Positions 42,492-51,346 of a stretch of 64,000 nucleotides of DNA are shown here, piece after piece. The notes beneath the pieces were generated by a model, which was not told the origin of the DNA, did not search any database, and worked only from the letters and a program-made list of their open reading frames with translations. Origin of the DNA: Elizabethkingia occulta (lineage in GTDB: Bacteria; Bacteroidota; Bacteroidia; Flavobacteriales; Weeksellaceae); contig NZ_MAHX01000013.1 of NCBI RefSeq assembly GCF_002023715.1, positions 62,001-126,000 of the forward strand, read 5' to 3'. Made by a program: the position numbers and the translations under genes. The stretch's first letter is position 1, and each line of letters opens with the position of its first letter.

Positions 42492-43769
42492 TTATTTTAA
42501 AGGTTTCTTTAGCTTAATGAAATAGATTGTATTTCTGTCAATAGTGTTGGATGAAGGAAGTATCTTCTGTTCATATTTTCCACTGCCGGTTACACCGAAG
42601 TCATCATCATTGCTAATGGCTATTGTATTTTTGTCGATAACAAAAATACCTTCAGCTTTGTCATGTGGATATATGGTATTCAAATCAGTCATCAGGTCAA
42701 GAACAAGAGTTTTCTTTACCGGGACTATATTATTCTGCTGTAAACCACTTAAATTCATAAGCTGCTCCAAAGATTTTCCATTATACAGTTTCCCGTTTTC
42801 ACCATTATTAGGATCAGATACATCCGTAGCACCATCTAGCTCAATCTTGTATACCTTCTTAAAAACAGAACCTTTGTTTGCTGAAGTAGCATACTCTCCG
42901 TCACGTTCCAGTACAAGGAAGCTATTGTTGTCTATAGCGGCTATCTCGCTAACTGCCTGTAGATCTTTGTTTTCTATAAGATAAACAAACTGTTGCGTTT
43001 TGCCCGAAGCAATATCAAAAGTAATGATGCGAATAATTAAAGAACCTTTCATATCAGTTGAAGATGGATTGTACAGTGGAAACTGCATGATGCCTACCAG
43101 TGTTTTACCATCCGGGGTAATACACAGGCCTTCCATACCGCGATTAGGACGTCTTTTAGCAAAAACCTTTGGGATTTTTCTCGATGTATTAAATGGATTA
43201 ATCTTTTCAATAGTGTTTCCGTTTTTATCAAAATGAATAATATGCGGACCATATTCATCACTTACCCAAAATGTACCGTCCGGAGCTATAGCAAGTCCTT
43301 CTGAATCCAAGCCGTCGATGTCATTGCTCAGAACATTGCCTTTGGTATCATAAGCGATTTCTCCTGTTCCACCAGAACCTATAGGATTAGGCAGCCCTGT
43401 AAGATTTTTTCCGGCTGCATTTTTCAGCAAAATAGTACCAATTTGTACTAATTTCCCGTCTTTTAACTGAAATTTCCCGATTTGTGGTGTAAAGTCGGGG
43501 TTGGAAAATACTTTTGAATCTTTAACAGGACCATCAATATTAGGACCTCTGTCTGTCAGCATATAGAAAATGGATTTGTCCTGCGGATCCTGTACAAGTG
43601 AAGATCCGTAGCCGCCATTGTAAACCTTAACACCATTGATGTCGTTGATGATTTTTGGTTCGGAAGCCTCTGTCATATCGGGATAGCTAACAGATTTAAA
43701 AGGGTTGTCGTCGTTGTTGCAAGCGCACAAAGCTGCTAATACGACCATGGATAAAAGTTTTTTTCTCAT
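42492..43769 (-). CDS. Phytase-like esterase lipoprotein (esterase-like activity of phytase family)
   Basis: A 425-residue lipoprotein with lipobox LCAC (Cys at about residue 16) and an Asn/Asp linker. The body fits the esterase-like phytase beta-propeller family: YGSSLVQDPQDKSIFYMLTDRGPNIDG, DSEGLAIAPDGTFWVSDEYGPHIIHFD, and NRGMEGLCITPDGKTLVGIMQ. Predicted role is extracellular or outer-membrane phosphoester hydrolysis; the exact substrate is uncertain. It stands alone. Confidence 0.85.
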   Translation of the reverse strand: MRKKLLSMVVLAALCACNNDDNPFKSVSYPDMTEASEPKIINDINGVKVYNGGYGSSLVQDPQDKSIFYMLTDRGPNIDGPVKDSKVFSNPDFTPQIGKFQLKDGKLVQIGTILLKNAAGKNLTGLPNPIGSGGTGEIAYDTKGNVLSNDIDGLDSEGLAIAPDGTFWVSDEYGPHIIHFDKNGNTIEKINPFNTSRKIPKVFAKRRPNRGMEGLCITPDGKTLVGIMQFPLYNPSSTDMKGSLIIRIITFDIASGKTQQFVYLIENKDLQAVSEIAAIDNNSFLVLERDGEYATSANKGSVFKKVYKIELDGATDVSDPNNGENGKLYNGKSLEQLMNLSGLQQNNIVPVKKTLVLDLMTDLNTIYPHDKAEGIFVIDKNTIAISNDDDFGVTGSGKYEQKILPSSNTIDRNTIYFIKLKKPLK

Positions 43770-43867
43770 TATAGTAGTTGATTAAGTTGCGGCAAAAATA
43801 TTTTTTTAGTGTTTACAGTATTTTAATAGAATATTATCTTTTAATGAACAAAAAGAAAATCAGGGCT

Positions 43868-43896
43868 TTGGATAAAAAATAGATTTCCTATTTTTG
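43868..43896 (+). promoter_or_regulatory. Promoter of the ABC-F gene
   Basis: TTG at 43868-43870, an 18-base spacer and TATTTTTG at 43889-43896, about 40 bases before the ATG at 43936. Confidence 0.6.
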
Positions 43897-43935
43897 CAGA
43901 TTCTTAGAGAGAATCGTTTAATACAGAAAATTATT

Positions 43936-45870
43936 ATGCTTTCAGTACAAAGTTTAGGACTGCATCATGCCGGAAATTATCTTTTCCAGAATGTGAATTT
44001 TACCATTAAGAAGAATGATAAAATTGGTTTGGTTGGTAAAAATGGTGCGGGGAAATCGACATTACTAAAAATGCTTTCCGGCGAAATTAACTTCTATGAA
44101 GGAGATGTTGTTCCGGATGGGAGTATTACTATTGGTTTTCTGAAACAGGATTTGGACTTTGTAAAAGGAAGAACAGTATGGAATGAAACTATGCAGGCTT
44201 TTGAAAGCATCAATGCCATGAAGACCGAACTGGAAGAAGTAAATGTTGGATTGGCAACGCGTACAGATTATGAAAGTGATGATTATGCGAAGCTTATTGA
44301 CAGAATGACGGAACTAAACGATCTTCTTGTTCATCATGATGCATACAATCTGGATGCTGAAATGGAGAAAGTATTATTAGGTCTTGGTTTCAGAGCAAGT
44401 GACTTCGAAAAGATTACAGATGAGTTTTCAGGAGGATGGAGAATGCGTATTGAGCTAGCAAAACTTCTTCTGCAGAAAAATGATATTATGCTTCTCGATG
44501 AACCTACCAACCACTTGGATATGGAATCTATTATCTGGTTGGAAAACTTCCTGAAAGATTATCCGGGGGCTATTGTATTGGTTTCCCACGACAAGCAGTT
44601 CATGACATCAGTTTGTAACCGTACTTTTGATATCAATAACAAAAAAGTTGACGACTATAAAGCTAATTATACCAAGTACCTTGAACTAAGAAAAGACAGA
44701 AAAGAAAAGCTGATTCAGGCAAAGAAAAATCAAGACGCAGAAATCAAGCATACTGAAGATCTGATCAATAAATTCCGGGCGAGTGCTTCTAAAGCTGCTT
44801 TTGCACAATCCCTTATTAAAAAGCTGGATAAGCTGGAAAGAATTGAAGTAGAAAATGATGATGTTTCCAAATTCAATATTCGTTTCGTACAGTCTGTTGT
44901 TCCCGGGAAAGTAATTTTTGAAGCTAAAAAGCTAGGAAAGGCTTATGGTAAAAAACAGGTCTTCAATAATGTAGATTTCTTCATAGAAAGAGGAGCGAAG
45001 ATTGCTTTATTAGGACAGAACGGACAGGGAAAAACAACACTGGCGAAAATTTTAGCTGGTGAAATCCGTGATTATTCCGGAGAATGGAACCTGGGACATA
45101 ATGTGAATATCGGTTATTTTGCTCAGAATCAGGAAGAAGTTTTGTCACCTAATAAAACTGTTTTGGAAGAAGCCGAAGATGCCGCTACAGAAGAAACACG
45201 TCCAAGGGTTAGAGACCTGTTAGGATCTTTCCTTTTCCAGGGAGAAGATGTCCAAAAGAAAACGAAAGTGCTTTCAGGAGGAGAGAGAAACCGTCTGGCT
45301 CTTTGTAAACTATTGTTACGTCCGTTCAATACATTGATAATGGATGAACCTACCAACCACTTGGATATTCAGTCCAAGGAAATTATTAAAATAGCACTAC
45401 AGAAGTTTGAAGGAACTTTGATTCTGATTTCTCACGACCGTGAATTCTTACAGGGATTATCCGATAAGATTTTCGAGTTCAGAGATGGGAATATGAAAGA
45501 GTATCTTGGAAATATTGACGAATATTTGGAGTACAGACAAAAAGAAAGTATTCGTGAAGTTTCAATTGAGAAATCTAAATTGGCAGAAGCGAAACAAGAA
45601 ACTCCTGCTCCAAAGGTGAAAGAGGAACCAAAACCTGTTGAATCTAAAAAGGAATTCGTAAGCAAAGAGAAGAAAAATATTCAGAATAAGATTTCTAAAA
45701 CCGAGCAGAAAATCAATGAACTTGAAAGTCAGATAGAAGCTATGGAACAGGGGTTCTCTAAAGAAAATCCTACAGAGGAACAATTAGAAAAATACCAAAA
45801 ACTGAAAGAAGATCTTGATCTTGCATTACAGGAATGGGAATTTTTAGCCGCTCAGTTGGAAGCCGAATAA
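43936..45870 (+). CDS. ABC-F family translational ATPase (first paralogue)
   Basis: A 644-residue soluble protein with two ABC domains and no membrane segment. Walker A motifs are GKNGAGKST and GQNGQGKTT. Signatures are FSGGWRMRIELA and LSGGERNRLALC, each followed by MLLDEPTNHLD or IMDEPTNHLD. A linker between the domains and a long Lys/Glu-rich C-terminal coiled coil (about residues 530-644) place it in the Uup/YheS-like ABC-F group acting on the ribosome. ATG 43936 was chosen over a TTG at 43894. A second ABC-F gene lies at 56918-58813. Confidence 0.93.
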   Translation: MLSVQSLGLHHAGNYLFQNVNFTIKKNDKIGLVGKNGAGKSTLLKMLSGEINFYEGDVVPDGSITIGFLKQDLDFVKGRTVWNETMQAFESINAMKTELEEVNVGLATRTDYESDDYAKLIDRMTELNDLLVHHDAYNLDAEMEKVLLGLGFRASDFEKITDEFSGGWRMRIELAKLLLQKNDIMLLDEPTNHLDMESIIWLENFLKDYPGAIVLVSHDKQFMTSVCNRTFDINNKKVDDYKANYTKYLELRKDRKEKLIQAKKNQDAEIKHTEDLINKFRASASKAAFAQSLIKKLDKLERIEVENDDVSKFNIRFVQSVVPGKVIFEAKKLGKAYGKKQVFNNVDFFIERGAKIALLGQNGQGKTTLAKILAGEIRDYSGEWNLGHNVNIGYFAQNQEEVLSPNKTVLEEAEDAATEETRPRVRDLLGSFLFQGEDVQKKTKVLSGGERNRLALCKLLLRPFNTLIMDEPTNHLDIQSKEIIKIALQKFEGTLILISHDREFLQGLSDKIFEFRDGNMKEYLGNIDEYLEYRQKESIREVSIEKSKLAEAKQETPAPKVKEEPKPVESKKEFVSKEKKNIQNKISKTEQKINELESQIEAMEQGFSKENPTEEQLEKYQKLKEDLDLALQEWEFLAAQLEAE

Positions 45871-45898
45871 ATGTGTATATTACTACAATTCATGATAA

Positions 45899-45930
45899 AA
45901 AGCAGATGCACCGCATCTGCTTTCTTTGTT
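45899..45930 (+). terminator. Terminator after the ABC-F gene
   Basis: Stem AAAGCAGATGC / GCATCTGCTTT with loop ACC and a T-rich tail. Confidence 0.8.
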
Positions 45931-45973
45931 TTTAATGTTGTATCTTTGGGAGGATATTTTATAAGATAAAATA

Positions 45974-47302
45974 ATGAAACATCAGCCTATAGAAGGCTTT
46001 TCAAAGCTTAGCAAACAAAAGAAAATCGATTGGTTAGTTAGTACTTATCTGGAAGGCAACCAACAATACACAGATATATTACAGCAATACTGGAATGAGA
46101 ATGCAGACCTTCAGAAACTTCATGAAGAGTTCTCAGAGAATACCATTTCCAACTTTTATATGCCCTATGGTATAGCACCTAATTTCCTGATTGATGGAGA
46201 ATTAAAAGCAATTCCAATGGCTGTGGAAGAAAGTTCTGTAGTGGCGGCAGCCTCCAAGTCCGCAAAATTCTGGTTGGATAAAGGAGGTTTCAAAACGACA
46301 GTGATCAACGAAAAGAAACTGGGACATACCCACTTTACATTTAGTGGAGAAAGTGTAAAACTTCAGTCATTCTTTAACCATGTATTAAAGCAAAAATTAT
46401 TTGACGATACCCAGGATATTACAAAGAATATGCGTTTACGTGGTGGCGGAATTCTGGATATTGAATTGGTGGACAAGACTGCACAAATGCAGGATTATTA
46501 TCAAATAAAAGCTTCTTTCAATACCAAAGATAGTATGGGAGCTAATTTTATCAACTCGTGCCTGGAGCAGTTTGGTAAAACCCTGAAAAAAGAAGTTGAA
46601 ATATCTGATAAATTTACACAGGAAGAGAAAGATTCCCTTCGTGTTATTATGAATATCCTGTCCAATTTTACACCAGACTGTGTTGTCAGAGCTGAGGTTT
46701 CTTGTAAAATTGAAGATCTTATCGATGATAGTGGAATTGCTCCGGAAGAATTTGCCTGGAAATTTAAGCAGGCTGTAAATATTGCAGAGATCGAACCTTA
46801 TCGTGCTACAACCCATAATAAAGGAATTATGAATGGGGTAGATGCGGTTGTTATTGCTACCGGAAACGACTTCCGTGCAACAGAAGCTTGTGCACATACT
46901 TATGCTTCCAAAGACGGAAGATATACAAGTTTAACGCATTGTTCAACCGATAATGGTGTTTTCAGATTCTGGCTAGATCTTCCTATCTCTGTTGGAGTTG
47001 TTGGTGGGTTAACAAATCTGCACCCATTAGTGAAATTCTCATTAGCTCTTTTAGGAAAACCTTCTGCGCCAGAACTTATGAGCATTATTGCAGTTTCTGG
47101 TTTAGCCCAGAATTTTGCAGCACTTCGTTCATTGGTAACTACTGGTATACAAAAAGGGCATATGAAAATGCATTTGTTCAATATCCTGAATCAGTTCGGT
47201 GCAACAGAAGCAGAGAAACAACATTTTGTAAATTACTTCAAAGATAAAACAGTGAGTCACCATGAGGTGATTGCTGAACTGGAGAAATTGAGAAAGAAAT
47301 AA
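45974..47302 (+). CDS. Hydroxymethylglutaryl-CoA reductase, class II type
   Basis: A 442-residue HMG-CoA reductase, making mevalonate for isoprenoids. Key motifs are IPMAVEESSVVAAASKSAKFW with the catalytic Glu, THNKGIMNGVDAVVIATGNDFRA with catalytic Lys and Asp, and IQKGHMKMHL near the C-terminus with the catalytic His. A soluble enzyme without a membrane anchor fits class II bacterial enzymes. It implies the mevalonate pathway rather than MEP in this organism. A TATCTTTG at 45941-45948 may be its -7 box. The next two genes follow closely. Confidence 0.93.
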   Translation: MKHQPIEGFSKLSKQKKIDWLVSTYLEGNQQYTDILQQYWNENADLQKLHEEFSENTISNFYMPYGIAPNFLIDGELKAIPMAVEESSVVAAASKSAKFWLDKGGFKTTVINEKKLGHTHFTFSGESVKLQSFFNHVLKQKLFDDTQDITKNMRLRGGGILDIELVDKTAQMQDYYQIKASFNTKDSMGANFINSCLEQFGKTLKKEVEISDKFTQEEKDSLRVIMNILSNFTPDCVVRAEVSCKIEDLIDDSGIAPEEFAWKFKQAVNIAEIEPYRATTHNKGIMNGVDAVVIATGNDFRATEACAHTYASKDGRYTSLTHCSTDNGVFRFWLDLPISVGVVGGLTNLHPLVKFSLALLGKPSAPELMSIIAVSGLAQNFAALRSLVTTGIQKGHMKMHLFNILNQFGATEAEKQHFVNYFKDKTVSHHEVIAELEKLRKK

Positions 47303-47313
47303 ATTCAATAAGA

Positions 47314-47703
47314 ATGAAAACAATAACTTTATTTTTCGGTGCTTTTTATGGAATGCTTTCAGTAATACTGGGCGCTTTCGGGGCACATGCATTTAAGAAG
47401 ATTCTTTCAGTAGAAAGACTTGAAAGTTTCGAGGTGGGAGTAAAGTACCAAATGTATGCGGCGTTATATCTCTTGATTATAGGGTTTTTCCTGAAATTTG
47501 ATACCGGGATTGAAAAAAGCGCAGGTTGGTTTATGATTGCCGGAACATTCTTGTTCTCGGTAAGTATATATTTCCTTTCTTTTCAGGACGTCTGGAATAC
47601 CAATCTGAAGTTTTTAGGACCAATTACACCTCTTGGCGGTTTATTTATGATCTTAAGCTGGTTGATGCTGATGATTATTATCTTTAAATCAAAATTTAAC
47701 TAA
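47314..47703 (+). CDS. DUF423 family membrane protein
   Basis: A 129-residue protein with four hydrophobic helices. MLSVILGAFGAHAFKKILS, YQMYAALYLLIIGF and FLGPITPLGGLFMILSWL are characteristic of the DUF423/YgdD family, whose function is unknown. It starts 11 bases after the HMG-CoA reductase gene and ends 9 bases before the next, so all three are likely cotranscribed. Confidence 0.88.
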   Translation: MKTITLFFGAFYGMLSVILGAFGAHAFKKILSVERLESFEVGVKYQMYAALYLLIIGFFLKFDTGIEKSAGWFMIAGTFLFSVSIYFLSFQDVWNTNLKFLGPITPLGGLFMILSWLMLMIIIFKSKFN

Positions 47704-47712
47704 ACATAGAAA

Positions 47713-48270
47713 ATGAAAAAATTACTTTTTACAGCGGCTTTAGTATTATCAGTTGGGGCTTTTGCTCAGAAAAATATTACTAAAACTGTTGGGGTACCTT
47801 TTGAAATTAGCTATCCCGATAGCTTTAAACAAGTAGAAGGAGAGCAGGAAAATGTTGTTTTCCAAATCTTTGATCAGCCAAATGATTTCACATTATATAT
47901 TATTCAGGATCCGATAGAAGACTGGAGAGAGACTCCTTTGTTTGCATCGGCTGAAGATGTAATCAAACATTACAACTCTACAGCAATTGAATCTTTAGAA
48001 AGAAATTCTGCTTTAAAGATTGGTGATATTAAAACTGAAGCTAAAAACGGAATGCAGTATGCTTACCAGAATTTTGAAGGGGATTATAAGTATACCGATT
48101 ACGATGATAATGGTAAGGAACAGACTAAGTTTTCCAAGTATGCTTATGTTACTGTAGGTATTAAAACAGCTAAGTCTACCTATTCTGTATATTCCTTCTG
48201 CCCGGTAAAAGATAAGGCGAAATTTGAAAAAATATTCAAAACTGTAGTAGCCTCAATTAAAGAAAAATAA
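47713..48270 (+). CDS. Exported protein of unknown function (PsbP-like build)
   Basis: A 185-residue protein with a signal peptide (cleaved at GAFA-QKN). The mature part is alpha/beta, with GVPFEISYPDSFKQVEG at the start and CPVKDKAKFEKIFKTVVASI at the end, a layout seen in PsbP-like and DUF1795-like small secreted proteins. I cannot assign a function. It is the third gene of a compact trio with the HMG-CoA reductase and DUF423 genes. Confidence 0.7.
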   Translation: MKKLLFTAALVLSVGAFAQKNITKTVGVPFEISYPDSFKQVEGEQENVVFQIFDQPNDFTLYIIQDPIEDWRETPLFASAEDVIKHYNSTAIESLERNSALKIGDIKTEAKNGMQYAYQNFEGDYKYTDYDDNGKEQTKFSKYAYVTVGIKTAKSTYSVYSFCPVKDKAKFEKIFKTVVASIKEK

Positions 48271-48347
48271 ACATTTCACCCTTCTTTAGTTTCGGGTCTA
48301 TTTTGTACATTTGTAAATCTAAAAAATAAAAATATAATCAAAACAAT

Positions 48348-49541
48348 ATGAATCTTCACGAATATCAATCAAAAGAGATTTTAGCGAAGTACGGTGTAGC
48401 TATACAACGTGGTTTTGTAGCTAATAATGTGGATGAAGCAGTTGCTGCTGCGGAAAAACTTACTGCTGAAACCGGAGCACAAGGCTGGGTTGTAAAAGCA
48501 CAAATTCACGCCGGTGGTCGTGGTAAAGGTGGTGGTGTTAAGTTCTCTCCAAACATGGATAAACTTAAAGAAAATGCAGGTAATATTATCGGTATGCAAC
48601 TTATTACACCACAGACATCTGCTGAGGGTAAAAAAGTTAATTCTGTATTGGTAGCTGAAGATGTTTATTATCCGGGAGAAACAGAAACTAAAGAATTTTA
48701 TGTTTCTATTCTTTTAGACAGAGCATTAGGTAAAAATACCGTAGTATATTCTACAGAAGGTGGTATGGACATCGAGCACGTAGCTGAAGTTACGCCTCAT
48801 CTTATCCACAAAGAAGTTATTGATGCTGCTTACGGACTACAAGGTTTCCAGGCTAGAAAAATTGCTTTCAACCTAGGATTAGAAGGAAACGCTTTCAAAG
48901 AATTCGTTAAATTCATCGGTAGCCTTTACAATGCTTATGTAGGTATTGATGCTTCTCTTTTCGAGATCAACCCTGTATTAAAAACTTCTGATAACAAAAT
49001 TATCGCTGTAGATGCTAAAGTAACTTTAGATGACAACGCATTATACCGTCACAAAGACTTGGCAGAACTAAGAGATACAAGAGAAGAAGATCCTATGGAT
49101 GTTGAGGCTGGTGAAGCTGGTCTTAACTTCGTGAAGTTAGATGGTAACGTTGCTTGTATGGTAAACGGAGCTGGTTTGGCAATGGCGACTATGGATATCA
49201 TTAAGCTTTCAGGAGGTAATCCTGCTAACTTCCTTGACGTTGGTGGTACTGCTGATGCTCAGAGAGTACAGACTGCTTTCGGAATTATCCTTAGAGATCC
49301 AAATGTAAAAGCTATCTTAATCAACATCTTCGGTGGTATCGTAAGATGTGACAGAGTAGCACAAGGTGTTGTAGACGCTTACAAAGCTATGGGTAGCCTA
49401 CCTGTTCCATTAATCGTAAGATTACAAGGAACTAACGCTGTTGAAGCTAAGCAATTAATCGATGATTCAGGTCTTCCTGTACATTCAGCTATTACATTAG
49501 AAGAAGCTGCAAATAAAGTAAAAGAAGTTTTAGCTTCTTAA
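48348..49541 (+). CDS. sucC: Succinyl-CoA synthetase beta subunit (ADP-forming)
   Basis: A 397-residue subunit. An ATP-grasp domain begins MNLHEYQSKEILAKYGV and holds VVKAQIHAGGRGKGGGVKF. The C-terminal CoA-ligase domain has NFLDVGGTADAQRV and NIFGGIVRCDRVAQGV with the phosphate-power-helix. It catalyses succinyl-CoA to succinate with ATP formation in the TCA cycle. The alpha subunit gene sucD is not adjacent, as is common in Flavobacteriia. Codon use is notably optimised, suggesting high expression. A -7-like TACATTTG is at 48306-48313. Confidence 0.97.
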   Translation: MNLHEYQSKEILAKYGVAIQRGFVANNVDEAVAAAEKLTAETGAQGWVVKAQIHAGGRGKGGGVKFSPNMDKLKENAGNIIGMQLITPQTSAEGKKVNSVLVAEDVYYPGETETKEFYVSILLDRALGKNTVVYSTEGGMDIEHVAEVTPHLIHKEVIDAAYGLQGFQARKIAFNLGLEGNAFKEFVKFIGSLYNAYVGIDASLFEINPVLKTSDNKIIAVDAKVTLDDNALYRHKDLAELRDTREEDPMDVEAGEAGLNFVKLDGNVACMVNGAGLAMATMDIIKLSGGNPANFLDVGGTADAQRVQTAFGIILRDPNVKAILINIFGGIVRCDRVAQGVVDAYKAMGSLPVPLIVRLQGTNAVEAKQLIDDSGLPVHSAITLEEAANKVKEVLAS

Positions 49542-49561
49542 TTAAATTTGCAATCACATAA

Positions 49562-49595
49562 AAAACAGCCACTTTATTTAAAGTGGCTGTTTTAT
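49562..49595. terminator. Bidirectional terminator between sucC and mscS
   Basis: Stem AAAACAGCCACTT / AAGTGGCTGTTTT with a short AT loop and T runs on both strands. Confidence 0.85.
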
Positions 49596-50450
49596 TTATG
49601 ACTCTTTTTCTATACTTATACTCATTGGGGAACTTAGCTCGATATTTTCCTGATCCAGCTTTTCTTTTATTTTTACAAGAGCATCGCTTTTGGTATCAGC
49701 CACATTAGCTCCGATAGCAATCCAGAATTTTACCTGAATATTAAAGGTTCCTTGTTTTAGTGAAGTGAAAATGACATCTGCACTTTCCAACCGGTCTGCT
49801 TTATCCATATTTTTAATAACTTCCAAAATGCTGTCTTTTGCTTTCTGTATGTCCTGGCTGGCCGGAAGATCAAAATCAAAAATAATTTTTCGCTGTGGAG
49901 AAGCAGTGATGTTATAGAATGGGGCATTGAATATTGTCTGATTAGGAATATAAACCTTTTTACCTTCATCATTGATCAATTTTGTAGTAAGGAAACCTAT
50001 CTCGGTTACAGTACCCGAATGAGCGCCTAATGTAATATAATCTCCTACTTTAAAAGATTTATCTATACCTACCAGCATTCCTGAAAAAATACTGGATACA
50101 AGATCTTTTAATGCAACCCCGGCAATAACCCCGGCAACTCCTAAACTTCCGATGAATTTCCATAAGAAACCACTAAAGTTCATTATTTCCAGGGAGATAA
50201 AGGTCCCCATCAGAATAATCAGAAAGCGAAAAACACCTACTAAGGCAACGGCAGTTCCCTGTTTGCTGCTATCCGGAAAAAAGTTATTAACAAGTTTCAC
50301 TGTTGCTTTACTTAGATAGCGGCTTCCTTTCAGGAATAATATAAAAACCAGTATCCCAATAATTAGTCTTGGAGATAATTCAGCAAATTTTACATACCAG
50401 CTCTTTAATACAGCCAATACAATGTCAATGTATTTCAATCCTTCGTTCAT
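49596..50450 (-). CDS. Small-conductance mechanosensitive channel (MscS family)
   Basis: A 284-residue MscS-type channel. Three N-terminal membrane helices end in the pore helix GSLGVAGVIAGVALKDLVSSIFSGM. The beta domain follows with FKVGDYITLGAHSGTVTEIGFLTTKLINDEGKKVYIPN, then the alpha/beta C-terminal vestibule. It releases solutes on hypoosmotic shock. ATG 50450 was preferred over an in-frame ATG at 50501, which falls inside a terminator hairpin and would add residues unlike the family. Confidence 0.93.
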   Translation of the reverse strand: MNEGLKYIDIVLAVLKSWYVKFAELSPRLIIGILVFILFLKGSRYLSKATVKLVNNFFPDSSKQGTAVALVGVFRFLIILMGTFISLEIMNFSGFLWKFIGSLGVAGVIAGVALKDLVSSIFSGMLVGIDKSFKVGDYITLGAHSGTVTEIGFLTTKLINDEGKKVYIPNQTIFNAPFYNITASPQRKIIFDFDLPASQDIQKAKDSILEVIKNMDKADRLESADVIFTSLKQGTFNIQVKFWIAIGANVADTKSDALVKIKEKLDQENIELSSPMSISIEKES

Positions 50451-50473
50451 AGTTGTAAATTTATGCAAAAATA

Positions 50474-50504
50474 AAAATGCCAGCCGGATTAGGGCTGGCA
50501 TTTT
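50474..50504 (-). terminator. Terminator after the outer-membrane barrel gene (minus strand)
   Basis: Stem AAAATGCCAGCC / GGCTGGCATTTT with a 7-base loop. On the minus strand it separates the barrel gene from mscS. Confidence 0.75.
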
Positions 50505-50521
50505 GTATTAAAATGTAAATT

Positions 50522-51106
50522 TTATTGAGCTCCTCTTGTGATCTGTTTTACTTTAGATGTTGGAAGGTAAATCTGGAAACCTACATTGAAGCCAATGTTA
50601 GAAGTTGTACCTCTATTTCCGAATCCGAAATCACCGTTGTATTTTACAAGGCCTTCTACGGCAACATTAGGTGTGATGAAGTAAGCATAACCTGGACCAA
50701 CCCCTAGGTTAATACCTGTAGTAGAACCTCCTCCTTTAGTCTCACTTGTACCGCCGAAACCAGCATTACCTTCTACGAAGAATCTTCCGTGCTTCAATAA
50801 GCTGTCTACCTGGTCGTTATTGAAGTAGTATCTAGCCATTGGACCTACATTGTAAGTGTATTTTGTAGCAGCATCTTTTGCTCCTGCAAATCCAAAGGTT
50901 ACCTGGCCTCCAAGTGCAAAGTTATCATCGATAAAATATGCAGCTTTTGGTTGCAGTGTGAAGTTGTAACCACCACCAGTGTTTAATCCAAAGCTGGAAG
51001 TGATAATGTTACCACCTACCATCCAGTTTCCTTTCTGTAGCTGAGCTTTTGTTACTGAAAATAGACCTGTTGCTAAAATAGCTGTACTTAAAATTAACTT
51101 TTTCAT
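50522..51106 (-). CDS. Outer-membrane beta-barrel protein (OmpW/OmpX-like)
   Basis: A 194-residue protein with a signal peptide (cleaved at TKA-QLQ). The rest is an eight-strand-like barrel of short alternating strands (GNWMVGGNIITSSFG, YNFTLQPKAAYFID, NFALGGQVTFGF, YAYFITPNVAVEGLVKYNG). The C-terminus has an added QITRGAQ after the last strand rather than a terminal Phe. The function is unknown. Codon use is optimised, so it is probably abundant. Confidence 0.85.
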   Translation of the reverse strand: MKKLILSTAILATGLFSVTKAQLQKGNWMVGGNIITSSFGLNTGGGYNFTLQPKAAYFIDDNFALGGQVTFGFAGAKDAATKYTYNVGPMARYYFNNDQVDSLLKHGRFFVEGNAGFGGTSETKGGGSTTGINLGVGPGYAYFITPNVAVEGLVKYNGDFGFGNRGTTSNIGFNVGFQIYLPTSKVKQITRGAQ

Positions 51107-51346
51107 TTTTGTATGATTTTTTGTTATAGAAATAAATTTTGAATTTTTTTGATTTGGTCATATACCTACTTTACAGGTTAAATATCTGCAGCAAGTATAT
51201 TTATAACTTTTTAACGAAAATTATAAATACAATTATTGTTCCATTGCGTTATATTTTCAATAAAATGGGTTTGGCATTATAAACAGAAAAGCAGCAAATT
51301 CTAAATTTGCTGCTTATTATAACTGAATAGAATCAGGATGTTTTTC

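Noticed and set aside
42544-42984. 146-codon frame on the plus strand
   Set aside because: It is wholly antisense to the well-supported phytase-like lipoprotein gene and shows no family motif.
46436-46897. 153-codon frame on the minus strand
   Set aside because: It is antisense to the HMG-CoA reductase gene; its Cys/Ser/Phe-rich composition is typical of a shadow frame.
49596-50501. Longer MscS start at 50501
   Set aside because: The upstream ATG lies within a terminator hairpin; ATG 50450 gives the usual N-terminus.
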